Shown here one piece after another: positions 44,328 to 52,891 of a DNA stretch of 64,000 nucleotides. The first letter of the stretch is position 1. Each line of letters opens with the position of its first letter. The notes under the pieces were generated by a model. The model did not search any database. It was given only the letters and a program-made list of their open reading frames with translations, and was not told the origin of the DNA. Source of the DNA: Planctomycetota bacterium (GTDB taxonomy: Bacteria; Planctomycetota; Phycisphaerae; UBA1845); contig JACQFE010000070.1 of NCBI GenBank assembly GCA_016200265.1, positions 33,192 through 97,191 on the forward strand. The letters run 5' to 3'. A program made the translations under genes and the position numbers.

Positions 44328-44975
44328 TCAGGTTAAGCTGCGCAAGGCGGCAAGAATATCACTCGGCTCCATGCGCTTTACGTAGTCGGGATCGACATGG
44401 CGGGCATGAATGATGCCATCCGGTGCAACGATATATGTGGCGGGCAGCGGAAGTTCGTAGCTTTGATTGCCATTGGCGCTCGGCAGATCAATCCCCAGCG
44501 AACAGTAGAACTCGCGAAGATCGGGCGGAAGCTGAAAGACGATCCCGAAATGGCGCGCGACTTCGTTATGGGAGTCGATCAGCAGCGTGAACGCAATCTG
44601 ATTCTTGCTCGCGGTCTCGGCCGCCTTCTCGGGAACTTCGGGCGTGATCGCAATCAGCGATGCTCCAAGTGCTTGAATTTCGTCCAGCAACTGCTGGAGT
44701 GCGGTCAGCGTCGCGTTTCAGTACCTTCACCAATGCCCGCGATAAAAGCTGATGACCACCGGCCCGTGTGCTCGCACTTCCCGCAATCGAACGCACTGAC
44801 CGCTCACATCGGGAAGCTCGAAATCCGGTGCTCGATCGCCCTGTTTCAACGCCCGCTCGATCAGCCCGGACGCGGAAATCTCATCCCGAACTCGGTAAAG
44901 GATCGCCCGCTTCTCCGCAGGCCAGCGACCCCACGAGGCCTCACGCATTCGCTCCAATTCGTCGTTCAACGACAT
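44328..44975 (-). CDS. Putative selenoprotein: peroxiredoxin-like (AhpC/TSA) with two in-frame UGA codons at the CxxC positions
   Basis: 215 residues if both UGA codons (44727-44729 and 44718-44720, residues 83 and 86) are read as Sec. Family members have FYRGHWCPYCN; here the sequence reads FYRGHW-U-R-Y-U-NATL, so both Cys are replaced by UGA while the rest stays in one frame. Conserved parts flank it: GDRAPDFELPD, VVISFYRGHW, ALGASLIAITPE, FGIVFQLPPDL, ELPLPATYIVAPDG. The ATG at 44975 is standard. A hairpin follows the second UGA at SECIS distance. Expected function: thiol/selenol peroxidase or reductase in the cytosol. Alternatives are a pseudogene or sequence error, but two independent hits on exactly these codons with no other damage make that less likely. 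No sel genes are in the window. Confidence 0.6.
44683..44698 (-). promoter_or_regulatory. Candidate bacterial SECIS hairpin
   Basis: On the coding strand TCCAGC-AGTT-GCTGGA, a perfect 6-bp stem with a four-base loop. The loop begins 25 bases after the second UGA and 34 after the first, inside the distance typical of bacterial SECIS elements, and has G in its second position as usually required. It lies in the coding region for QQLLDE. Confidence 0.45.
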
Positions 44976-45054
44976 GGTTCAAATATCATCCTCAACAATC
45001 ATAATTTGTCCAGTCATTGCATCTTCAACGTGATGCCATTAGCGTCCCACGAAA

Positions 45055-45675
45055 ATGTGCTGCTTCTTCATCGCGTTTCGTCGGATCGTGTCGTGGCTTG
45101 CCGTATGTGTCATTGCGGCCGCAAACGCCTCATGCGCGAATCGTGGAAGCATCAGCGCAGTCGCCCTGAATACTCGCCAATTACCCGCGACCGGCCCGCT
45201 AATCACCACGCTTCATCCGCGCGAAGGCTGGTATTTCGTGAACGAAAAAAACGAGCTTTGCATCGCCATACACGGTCGACATGTTTCGATTCTCGGCAAA
45301 TTATTTGAGTCTGATTTTGTTGTAACGATGGCCCTGTCGGGTGTTCCGGCCGACACCTCCCGCGATTATCAATTGGGTCGCGGCGGCGTCCGCATGAAAT
45401 TCGACCAGGGACTGAACCATACGCGGGCGGCCTCGCAAAACGGAATCGTCACTGTCACCGATTACGGGAAACGTGATTTGCGAATTCGCTTTCGCGTCGT
45501 TGCAACGCTTCAGTCGTTCAACATCCTCACCGGCTGGGGCGGCAATACCACGGTCCTTTACGTCGGCGAGATTCGTGCATCGAAAAACCACGAGAAGTGC
45601 GAAAGATTGTTTGCTCGAACTGAAGATGTCATTCCCGTGGGGCCGGCCAAATCAGGCACGAAGAAATCAGATTGA
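45055..45675 (+). CDS. Exported protein of unknown function (possible lipoprotein)
   Basis: 206 residues from ATG. The N-terminus has a hydrophobic segment (VSWLAVCVIAAANASC) that could end in a lipobox Cys. The rest is beta-rich: GPLITTLHPREGWYFVNEKN, FDQGLNHTRAAS, GGNTTVLYVGEIRAS. No family recognised. The gene end overlaps the convergent cysE end by nine bases. It diverges from the peroxiredoxin-like gene. Confidence 0.55.
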   Translation: MCCFFIAFRRIVSWLAVCVIAAANASCANRGSISAVALNTRQLPATGPLITTLHPREGWYFVNEKNELCIAIHGRHVSILGKLFESDFVVTMALSGVPADTSRDYQLGRGGVRMKFDQGLNHTRAASQNGIVTVTDYGKRDLRIRFRVVATLQSFNILTGWGGNTTVLYVGEIRASKNHEKCERLFARTEDVIPVGPAKSGTKKSD

Positions 45676-46701
45676 ATAATCCGGCATGATTTCTGCGTCG
45701 TCGGTGTTCGGTCGCGCCGTGCGGCGTGTAGCAACGGTTTCCGGCGTCGAAACGGCTCGACCGTCCGTTCCGCCCTTTGTTTTCAGCCGCAATTCCGGCG
45801 GCGTAAAGCTCACCACCGAATTCGGCGGAACGCTTGAAGTGACAAATACCGACCCGCCGATCGTCGATCCTTCGCCAATCACCGTTTCGCCGCCAAGAAT
45901 AATCGCGTTCGCGTAGATTGTGACGTTGTCGCGGACCGTAGGGTGCCGCTTCGTGGCACGAATCACCCGACCTCGCTCGTCCTTCGGAATCGAGAGCGCC
46001 CCGAGCGTCACTCCCTGATAAACTTTGACGTTCGCGCCGATCTCGGCCGTCTCGCCGATCACAACTCCCGTGCCGTGGTCGATAAAGAAGCTCCGCCCGA
46101 TCTTCGCCCCCGGATGAATATCGATCCCCGTCTGCGAATGCACCCATTCCGACATAATTCGCGGCATCAGCGGCACGCCGCGCTGATACAACGCATGAGC
46201 CAACCGCTGCACGCTGATCGCCAACAAACCCGGATAGGCGAGAATGACTTCGTCGCAGTTTAGCGCCGCCGGGTCACCGTCAAAAGCGGCCTGCACGTCC
46301 GTGGCAAGGATTTCACGGATTGCCGGCAAGTTCTCCAAGAATGATAAAGTCAGTTCTCGTGCCCGCTGCTCGGAAGGTCTCTCCGCGCTGCTCGGATGAT
46401 TCGATTTGGCGTCCTCATCCGCATAGCACTGGCAAAGGTAGATTTGCCGGAATGCGGCCTCACCGATTCGCGGCAGCAGATCACCGACGTGAAACGCCAC
46501 GTTGTGCTGCGTCAAATGCTGGCGGCCGATAAAGCCGGGATAGAGCAGTTCAAGAAGGTCGCGCACGAGTTGAATGATCTCGCCGCGATTCGGCAGGTAG
46601 ACTCGATCGATGTGCTGAGTGCGGGCATCACATCGATAGCTGGCCACCATCCGCTCGACCAGCGCGCCCAGCTTCGCTCCGATGATGAAATCTTCAGGCA
46701 T
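45667..46701 (-). CDS. cysE: Serine O-acetyltransferase
   Basis: 344 residues. The N-terminal 190 are helical (SATase N domain), then a left-handed beta-helix with hexapeptide repeats: HPGAKIGRSFFIDHGTGVVI, GETAEIGANVKVYQGVTLGA, KRHPTVRDNVTIYANAIILG. The catalytic His pair is in DHGTG and KRHPT. It makes O-acetylserine, the first step of cysteine synthesis from serine. It belongs to the longer CysE form, about 70 residues longer than the E. coli enzyme, with a tail (ELRLKTKGG) that differs. The response-regulator gene ends nine bases upstream. Confidence 0.88.
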   Translation of the reverse strand: MPEDFIIGAKLGALVERMVASYRCDARTQHIDRVYLPNRGEIIQLVRDLLELLYPGFIGRQHLTQHNVAFHVGDLLPRIGEAAFRQIYLCQCYADEDAKSNHPSSAERPSEQRARELTLSFLENLPAIREILATDVQAAFDGDPAALNCDEVILAYPGLLAISVQRLAHALYQRGVPLMPRIMSEWVHSQTGIDIHPGAKIGRSFFIDHGTGVVIGETAEIGANVKVYQGVTLGALSIPKDERGRVIRATKRHPTVRDNVTIYANAIILGGETVIGEGSTIGGSVFVTSSVPPNSVVSFTPPELRLKTKGGTDGRAVSTPETVATRRTARPNTDDAEIMPDYSI

Positions 46702-46710
46702 CGCCCATCC

Positions 46711-47118
46711 CTAGGCCCGTGCCCGTGACGAAAGCAGTTTTTTCACGAGCTGCACGAGAGCCGCCCGATCAATCGGCTTGGAAATGTAATCATCCGTCCC
46801 GCACTCGGCCGCCCGCTCCACATCGCTCGGCTCATTCAACGCCGTCACCATGATCACCACGATGTCGCGCGTCCTCGGATCGCTTTTGATCCGCTTGCAC
46901 ACCTCAAAGCCGCTCATTTTCGGCATCATGATGTCCAGCAGAATCAAGTCCGGCGATTCGCTCTTGACCTTCTCCATCGCCTCCAGCCCGTTCACGGCCG
47001 TCAGCACCTTCACACCGGCCAGGTCTTCCATGTAGATGCAAAGCAACTCCAAGTTTTGCGCATTGTCATCGACGATGAGTACTTTTTGTTCGGATGTCGT
47101 TGAGCCGGTCGGTGTCAC
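46711..47118 (-). CDS. Single-domain response regulator (CheY-like)
   Basis: 135 residues from GTG at 47116-47118, chosen because AAGGAGG lies a few bases upstream; the in-frame TTG further up would include that ribosome site. Receiver domain: KVLIVDDNAQN (acidic pair), LILLDIMMPKMSGFEVC (phosphorylated Asp), VIMVTALNEP (Thr) and DDYISKPIDRAALV (Lys). It has no output domain, so it acts by protein contact. The gap to cysE is nine bases. Confidence 0.9.
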   Translation of the reverse strand: MTPTGSTTSEQKVLIVDDNAQNLELLCIYMEDLAGVKVLTAVNGLEAMEKVKSESPDLILLDIMMPKMSGFEVCKRIKSDPRTRDIVVIMVTALNEPSDVERAAECGTDDYISKPIDRAALVQLVKKLLSSRARA

Positions 47119-47204
47119 AGAGTCCTCCTTCAATCCGCGCGATTCCGCACTGATCTAGGGAACATTCTATTATCGTAGTCTGGATTGGGAAAGTGATGGA
47201 AACG

Positions 47205-47726
47205 TCAGAGTTTTAACGTGCGCTTTCGAATGACGACCACCCCGCTGATTGCGATCACAGCCCCCAGAAGCGACTGGCCGATGATGCCGATTGCGGGCAC
47301 CGGACCCGCCATGCACAAATCGCCGCCGATCGTTTGGTCCTGACCGTCAAACGAAACCGTGCCCGCAAAGCACTTTCCACTTGAAGACCCGCTCGGCGCG
47401 GTCACGTCATAATGCACGCTACCCGGCACCGACGGCGCGAAGAACGGCCCCCACTTCACCAATCCGTTCTGTGCATCAAACGAACCGCTGTCGCTGATGT
47501 TCGAAACCGCCCAGCCCGTCGGCGGCCGATCCTGCACGCCCGCCACAGTCAATCCGCCCGGAGCGTTCAGTGTAATCGTCACCGTAAACGTCGCTCCGGC
47601 GTTGTAGGTGCCAGGCAGAGCGCGCGAAGGCAACTGGGCCGCAGCCGTTGACCATGCGGCGTTCGCCAACACAACCACTGCCAGCCGCAACGAACGATCG
47701 CTGGAAAACCGCCATCGACTTCCCAT
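47205..47726 (-). CDS. Small exported protein with one KWGPF domain and C-terminal membrane anchor
   Basis: 173 residues. Signal peptide (LAVVVLANAAWSTAAA), one domain of about 90 residues with the motif GWAVSNISDSGSFD then GLVKWGPFFAP and CFAGTVSFDGQDQTIGGD, and a C-terminal hydrophobic segment followed by RKRTLKL, a sorting or anchor tail. The same domain occurs twice in the neighbouring 742-residue protein, whose stop is nine bases upstream. So the two genes are probably co-transcribed and made by duplication. Confidence 0.65.
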   Translation of the reverse strand: MGSRWRFSSDRSLRLAVVVLANAAWSTAAAQLPSRALPGTYNAGATFTVTITLNAPGGLTVAGVQDRPPTGWAVSNISDSGSFDAQNGLVKWGPFFAPSVPGSVHYDVTAPSGSSSGKCFAGTVSFDGQDQTIGGDLCMAGPVPAIGIIGQSLLGAVIAISGVVVIRKRTLKL

Positions 47727-47735
47727 TCGCGACCT

Positions 47736-49964
47736 TTAGCGCTGCATCTGCACGACCTGATTCGCGCCATCGAACGACGCCGTGCCTCGGAAGCCGGAAA
47801 CCGAAGGAATCGGCGTCGGCCGGCCTGTCTTTCCCGTCGTCCGCCCAACCTGCGTCGTCGCTGTAAGCGTGACCGTGCGTGACGTATTGTCCATGAACGG
47901 ACCCCACTTCACCTTCGCATGCGCCGCATCGAACTGCGCCCCGTCGCTCATCGAGGTCACAGACCAGCCCGCAGGGATGGCAACTTCCAAAGCATTCGCA
48001 AGCGTGCCGGCCGACGGCTCAATCGAAATCTGCATCTTGGCTTCCCATAGATTGCTTCGGCGCGGACCGGGGGAAAGGTGGATGCTCGCGGTGGCCGAAC
48101 CGGTATCGCCGCTCGGCGCGCCCGAATTCGCCGTCGGAGCATTGCAGCATTGTGGTCCGCCGATTGTTGGGTCGCAGGAATCAGGCACCCAGTTGCTCTG
48201 CATCGCATTCCAGCAATAGCACTCGCCGTTTCGCCATAGATACGCCGCTCGCGTCATGCCCGAAAGATCGTCGTTGCACCCGTGCATCCACGCGCAGGCG
48301 TAGCTGATCAACTCGCACAGCGTCACATTGCCGTCGTTAAATACGTCCGCGTTGCAACTTGCGCTCGGACAATTCCCGCACGGTGGCTGCGGCTGATCCG
48401 CCGCGATCGCCGGACAACATGAAATATGGATGCATGTGTCTCCGCAAATCGGCTGATTCGACCCGTCAATCGAAATCGTGCCGTTGAAGCACACGCTCGC
48501 GTTCGTCAAATCCAGCGGCATCACGTCATAACTCACCTGCGGCGGGAATGGCGCAAAAAACGGCCCCCATTTGATCTTTCCGTATTGATTGTCATACACG
48601 CCGCCGTTGCTGATGTTCATCGGGTGCCAGCCGAGGGGCAGGATTTCTTCGAGTGTCACAGCGCTGGCAGTATTCGGAATGGCCAGATGAATCGTGACGC
48701 CGCGCGGATGTCCGGGGCAATACGTCAAGTCCGGACCGCGCAGGTCCCGCGTCGCAGCACATTTCGGCTGGCACGGCCCGACATGATCCACCGACATTCC
48801 CGCTCGATCGGCCTCGCATTGGCTCGAATACGTCACCCCGTCGCAACCGCACACCGGGTCGTAGATAGTCGGGCACGCCTGCGGTTTCGGCACGCAAACG
48901 CCCTGGAAATCGCAACAGCATTCACCGACCGGCAGCTTACAGAACTCCGCCGGATTCGAGCATGGAATCCCCGCAAATCCGCCGCATGTCTGCCCGTTCT
49001 CCGGATCGGACACCACGTGCAGCTTGCTCCCCGCGCAGATGCCGTACAGGTTTTCCTGCGGAACAATGATGTCGAAATGTGGAAAACCGCCTCCGCCGAT
49101 CACCATCCCGCTGTCGAATCGCGTCGGACCTGTGTTGCTGAGATTCAAGTCGAGAATCATCCGCTGTTGAACGGCGACCTCGCCGCCGGTTCGGAAGACG
49201 CCCGCTCCGTCCATTGTCACCGCGTCGTACACATTCGTGGCGATCGCGGCCCAGTGAATGTCCACCAGCGCGAAATCGCGAAACAGCGGATTCGCAATCA
49301 GTGGCACCAGCCCGAATGAGCCTCGCATCGGTCGCTCCGGCTGAATGATGCAATCACAAATCCCGAAGCAGCCGTATTGATAGGTCGCGCCGTTGCTCAG
49401 ATCGTAATGCGTGATGTCCGACGCCGGCACGGGACCCGCGTCGATGTGAATCACGCGGTCCCAACAGTACACGCCGTTGATCGACACAGTGATTGCGATC
49501 CCCAAGTTCTCACTTCGCACGACCCATTCGCTGTCGAAATGCTGCGGCGGGTCGTCGCGGACGCGCAGGTCAAGCTCCATGCGCTCCTGAATCACGTTGA
49601 TCGCGTTCGGGGAGCCGATGCTGAACTTGCCCGCGCCGACGATGCGGAAATTCGGATTCAGGCTCAGATCGATGAAATTGACGTCGCTCACCGAGTACGA
49701 GTGAATTCCATTCGTTTGCCCCGCGTAAGCAAGGCGAAACGTACCCTCCAGCCCGGCCTGATCCATCAGCGGGCACATGCACGGTGGAAAGCAGCCTTCC
49801 TGATAGCTCGATTGCGGCCCAAGCCGGAATATGGCCCCTGCGTTTCCGACATTCAGCGGATCCGCCGATGCCACTTTGGCCAACACCATGAATCCAACAA
49901 CTACGACTCCGATTTGTACGCTCCAACGCAAATGTACACTTGAAATTTGATTGTGTGGTGTCAT
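47736..49964 (-). CDS. Large secreted multidomain protein with Kazal-like and KWGPF domains
   Basis: 742 residues from ATG 49964 (GGAG ten bases upstream); signal peptide (GVVVVGFMVLAKVASA). Two copies of a module beginning YQEGCFPPCMC / YQYGCFGICDC with ERMELDLRV / QRMILDLNL near its end; then a Kazal-type motif (PVCGCDGVTYSSQCEADRAG); then a KWGPF domain (GGVYDNQYGKIKWGPFFAP), a dockerin-like NADVFNDGNVTLCEL, and a second KWGPF domain (GAQFDAAHAKVKWGPF) ending SFDGANQVVQMQR. It has many Cys, fitting an oxidised extracellular setting. No anchor is visible, unlike the neighbour. Function unknown. Confidence 0.65.
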   Translation of the reverse strand: MTPHNQISSVHLRWSVQIGVVVVGFMVLAKVASADPLNVGNAGAIFRLGPQSSYQEGCFPPCMCPLMDQAGLEGTFRLAYAGQTNGIHSYSVSDVNFIDLSLNPNFRIVGAGKFSIGSPNAINVIQERMELDLRVRDDPPQHFDSEWVVRSENLGIAITVSINGVYCWDRVIHIDAGPVPASDITHYDLSNGATYQYGCFGICDCIIQPERPMRGSFGLVPLIANPLFRDFALVDIHWAAIATNVYDAVTMDGAGVFRTGGEVAVQQRMILDLNLSNTGPTRFDSGMVIGGGGFPHFDIIVPQENLYGICAGSKLHVVSDPENGQTCGGFAGIPCSNPAEFCKLPVGECCCDFQGVCVPKPQACPTIYDPVCGCDGVTYSSQCEADRAGMSVDHVGPCQPKCAATRDLRGPDLTYCPGHPRGVTIHLAIPNTASAVTLEEILPLGWHPMNISNGGVYDNQYGKIKWGPFFAPFPPQVSYDVMPLDLTNASVCFNGTISIDGSNQPICGDTCIHISCCPAIAADQPQPPCGNCPSASCNADVFNDGNVTLCELISYACAWMHGCNDDLSGMTRAAYLWRNGECYCWNAMQSNWVPDSCDPTIGGPQCCNAPTANSGAPSGDTGSATASIHLSPGPRRSNLWEAKMQISIEPSAGTLANALEVAIPAGWSVTSMSDGAQFDAAHAKVKWGPFMDNTSRTVTLTATTQVGRTTGKTGRPTPIPSVSGFRGTASFDGANQVVQMQR

Positions 49965-50106
49965 GGCTGTATCTCCATACCCTTGTGACTCTGTCGCCCC
50001 GTCACATCGATTGATAGTGGGGAAATGCAGGCTGCATTTTATCGCGCGGGGTTTTCGGGCGTCAATTGGACTTGGAGAAAAGGCCACCACCAATTTTCGG
50101 CCCATG

Positions 50107-50140
50107 AAAAAGCACCTGCGGGTGGCGTTCCCGCAGGTGC
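50107..50140 (-). terminator. Rho-independent terminator for the PEP-CTERM gene
   Basis: Perfect 11-bp stem GCACCTGCGGG/CCCGCAGGTGC with a seven-base loop (50112-50140), followed on the minus strand by TTTTT (50107-50111). It lies 146 bases after the stop of the PEP-CTERM gene. The rest of the gap 49965-50285 shows no gene. Confidence 0.75.
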
Positions 50141-50285
50141 GTATACTTGTGAGGAATTTAGCGGTCTACTCTTGCTCAGAGCGACCAGATGTTCCCGATT
50201 TACAGCCTGTCTTTTTAAACCCCACGTCTGCAAATCGGATCCGGCCAGTTCGAGCAAGCAAGTCTCAATGGCCGAACGCCTGCCT

Positions 50286-50879
50286 TCAGCCGGCAATCCG
50301 GCGACGGAGAAGACCAAACGCACCAATCAGCATGAGGCCGATCGAAGCCGGCTCGGGTACAACCGTAAATGAACCAGTTCCTTCGATGAACTCGGTCACG
50401 CCTTGACGGTTAATTGAAGACGTCCCACCGTCAGCATCAGAGCTGATAAAAATGCTGTAGTCGCCGAGAGGAAGCGCGGCTGTAGCCAATGTAATCGTTC
50501 CTACGTCGATCGAGCTGCCAAAAGCACCTGCTGTTGATGCGGCGCCTGAAACATACAAGTCATTCGCCCTTATGCCCAGACCCACGGGCAAGCCGGCAAC
50601 CAAGTTTGTGGGCGCATCCGCATAAAGAGTAAAGGCGTTTGCCGCCGTCTTGAAAGCACCGGAATACGCAAACGTAAATGGGACATCGGAATTTAAAACG
50701 AGGTCAGCGCCATCGAAGTTCTGAAGTTGTTGCGCCGAAACCGTCAATTCCATCGTGACCGTCGGAGTTCCCTGCTGCACATCGGGTTGCGGAGACGGTG
50801 TAAACGTCGCAATTCCCGCAAACGCACTTGAACCCACCATCGCCACTACCGCCAAACTAACCGCCGCCACTTTCCTCAT
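50286..50879 (-). CDS. PEP-CTERM sorting domain protein
   Basis: 197 residues; ATG with AAGGAG upstream. Signal peptide 1-21 (VSLAVVAMVGSSAFA), a beta-rich body (VTMELTVSAQQLQNFDGADL resembles a cohesin-like start), and a C-terminal VPEPASIGLMLIGAFGLLRR tail, the PEP motif, helix and basic end recognised by exosortase for cell-surface or exopolysaccharide-linked export. No exosortase gene is in the window. Confidence 0.85.
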   Translation of the reverse strand: MRKVAAVSLAVVAMVGSSAFAGIATFTPSPQPDVQQGTPTVTMELTVSAQQLQNFDGADLVLNSDVPFTFAYSGAFKTAANAFTLYADAPTNLVAGLPVGLGIRANDLYVSGAASTAGAFGSSIDVGTITLATAALPLGDYSIFISSDADGGTSSINRQGVTEFIEGTGSFTVVPEPASIGLMLIGAFGLLRRRIAG

Positions 50880-51047
50880 TGGATCAATCTCCTTTTCTTA
50901 CCACAGCCCCCTGAAAATCACGATCCGGGTCAAACCCAGACCAACACTTTACTCGATTGTGAATTCTCTTGCAAGCCCGATTTTCCGCTTGCCCTACTTT
51001 ATATGGCCTTGAACACTCCCAGGGCCATTTCTAAGCATTATTACAAA

Positions 51048-52475
51048 TCAGTGCCCACACGGCTTTGGCACCGCGAGCGAAGGCACTTTCGGATACACTA
51101 TGCCCGCGTCATTCGTCTGAATCTTCAGGTCGCCGTTGACGTCCTCGCGGCGGTTATCGCCGCAGTTAGCCACGCACGGAACCTTTGGATACACCGCACC
51201 GGCGTCGTTCGTCTGAACCTTGCCGTCATCGTTTACGTCGCCGACCTGCAGAACGAACTGCGCATTGGGAGTACCCACGACCGTAGGTCCGCCACCAAAC
51301 GCGTCGACATTTGACCAGCCTGCGCTGGAAACTTCATACCATTTTCGGTGAACGAGTGTGGTTGCACTTTCCTGAATTGTCAGCGTCATGTTATCCAGGG
51401 TACAAACGCCCAGATCGCCCGGGACGTTTTGCGTGCAATCAGCGTTGTGGCCACACAGTTTGCCAGCTCTTGCACCACCTGTGCAGATTCCACCCAGTGC
51501 AAAGGTAAAGTTACCGCTGGTTAAGCTGGCATTGAAAGTACCGCAGGTTGGATTTGTGCCCGTCATTTCGCGGACAAGAATGTCCGAGGAAACCGGAAGA
51601 GCGTTGATGACGCCACTGAATCGTAACCGTATGATGTTCTTCGCACTTCTCCACAAACTGTGTCCCGAAGTCGGATCAGAGGAAACGAGATGCACATTGA
51701 CGCCGCCATCGCAAATTGTAGCAACATGGATCGTCCCTGTACCTCCCGTTAGGTCTGTCGGAGCACGAAGCTTGGTAACGGGGTCAGCCGGTGCGGGAGC
51801 ATCCGGGCCGAATCCATAGCGAACATCGCCGCCGCCCAAATCCGGGTTCGCCTGCGCGGCGTCAATCACATTGAGTGCATAGTCATTTGCCGCCAACCCC
51901 GAAAGCGAAATCGTCACACGGGCAACCGTGACCGCAGTGCCGTCGCCTTTGAGCAGAACCTGGTCCGTTGTATTCGTTCCCAAGTTCGCGGGATTCGTGA
52001 AATAATACGTTCGCGACATCAAAGACGAACGCGCCTTGCCGAGACAGGAATTTAGCGCGCCGCCGCAATCTGCATCCGCCGTGCAATACTTGCCGGGATT
52101 TGGGCTCGTCGAAGCGCACATCGGAACTTCAAGGAAGTGGCCTTGCCCGCAGGTTGCATCCGTCGAGTTAACGCAACTTCCGGTTCCGGTAAACAGCCAT
52201 CCGAAAATGTCCGGATTACCACCAGCCAAGTGCGTGAGCGGGAAGCTCAAGCGGCCTTTCATATTCGAATCGTTCGTTGCAAAATCAAGCTGCGTGAAAC
52301 GAAGATAGTGATCTGCGCCTACCGGTGACTGGTGCAGTTTGATATCAACAGTCGCGGTAGTGTCCACTCCTGCAACATAACAAGCCTTGTCAGGCACAAC
52401 ATCAACTACCGCGCCGGCACGAACAACAGTCGCCAGGCACATGAATGAACTAAATGCTAGCCCCCGTCTAAGCAT
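51048..52475 (-). CDS. Secreted Cys-rich protein with dockerin-like repeat pair
   Basis: 475 residues; ATG with GAGGAGGT upstream; signal peptide 1-20. The body has cohesin-like beta segments (VDIKLHQSPVGADHYLRF) and two Cys-rich inserts of the type found in eukaryote-like planctomycete proteins (KYCTADADCGGALNSC and KLCGHNADCTQNVPGD). It ends in two nearly identical units, DVNDDGKVQTNDAGAVYPKV and DVNGDLKIQTNDAGIVYPKV, which are dockerin-type calcium loops. Function unknown; expected outside the cell. Confidence 0.7.
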   Translation of the reverse strand: MLRRGLAFSSFMCLATVVRAGAVVDVVPDKACYVAGVDTTATVDIKLHQSPVGADHYLRFTQLDFATNDSNMKGRLSFPLTHLAGGNPDIFGWLFTGTGSCVNSTDATCGQGHFLEVPMCASTSPNPGKYCTADADCGGALNSCLGKARSSLMSRTYYFTNPANLGTNTTDQVLLKGDGTAVTVARVTISLSGLAANDYALNVIDAAQANPDLGGGDVRYGFGPDAPAPADPVTKLRAPTDLTGGTGTIHVATICDGGVNVHLVSSDPTSGHSLWRSAKNIIRLRFSGVINALPVSSDILVREMTGTNPTCGTFNASLTSGNFTFALGGICTGGARAGKLCGHNADCTQNVPGDLGVCTLDNMTLTIQESATTLVHRKWYEVSSAGWSNVDAFGGGPTVVGTPNAQFVLQVGDVNDDGKVQTNDAGAVYPKVPCVANCGDNRREDVNGDLKIQTNDAGIVYPKVPSLAVPKPCGH

Positions 52476-52891
52476 TACCTCTACCTCCTCGCTACAGAAA
52501 CCATCGATCCCTGAATTTTCATCAAGGGGTAAGGGCGCCCGGTCGTCCGAGACTTACTATCCCCTCGCATATACTTTCGATATAACGCTGGCTGAATCTC
52601 AGCCTGTAAGGCCGAGTCCACCCCAATTGGCACGCCGACAACCCCTAACTTCCTAACAAGACCCCGTGCGTCGGCATTGACAACTCACGACGCTAATTTA
52701 AGCGGGCGGGTGGCAGCGAGTCAAGCACTTCGTTCCACGAATTCCAACAATTCTTTTGAGACGTTGCCACATTTCGCTCGCAAACTTCGCTGTTATGTAT
52801 AGTCCAGTAGGCCGCGTAATTCCAGTGGATTGTGGAAATCATCCGAAGATTCGTGCATTATCGGACTAATCGCACACAGCCGCCGCGATGC
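52476..52891. other. Intergenic region, no gene found
   Basis: 416 bases between the dockerin protein start and the kdsA stop. It should hold the promoter of the 51048-52475 gene, but I see no convincing -35/-10 pair. A small palindrome GGCTGA-ATC-TCAGCC is at 52590-52604. Confidence 0.4.

Noticed and set aside
44328..44975. Simple frameshift in the peroxiredoxin gene
   Set aside because: Both halves are in the same frame (95 codons apart) and only two UGA codons interrupt them, so there is no frameshift.
47466..47726. Fusion of the two KWGPF genes split by a frameshift
   Set aside because: The small gene has its own signal peptide and start nine bases after the stop, so two separate genes are more likely.
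51003..51047. Terminator after the dockerin gene
   Set aside because: Only a six-base stem (ATGGCC/GGCCAT) with a 14-base loop is present; too weak.
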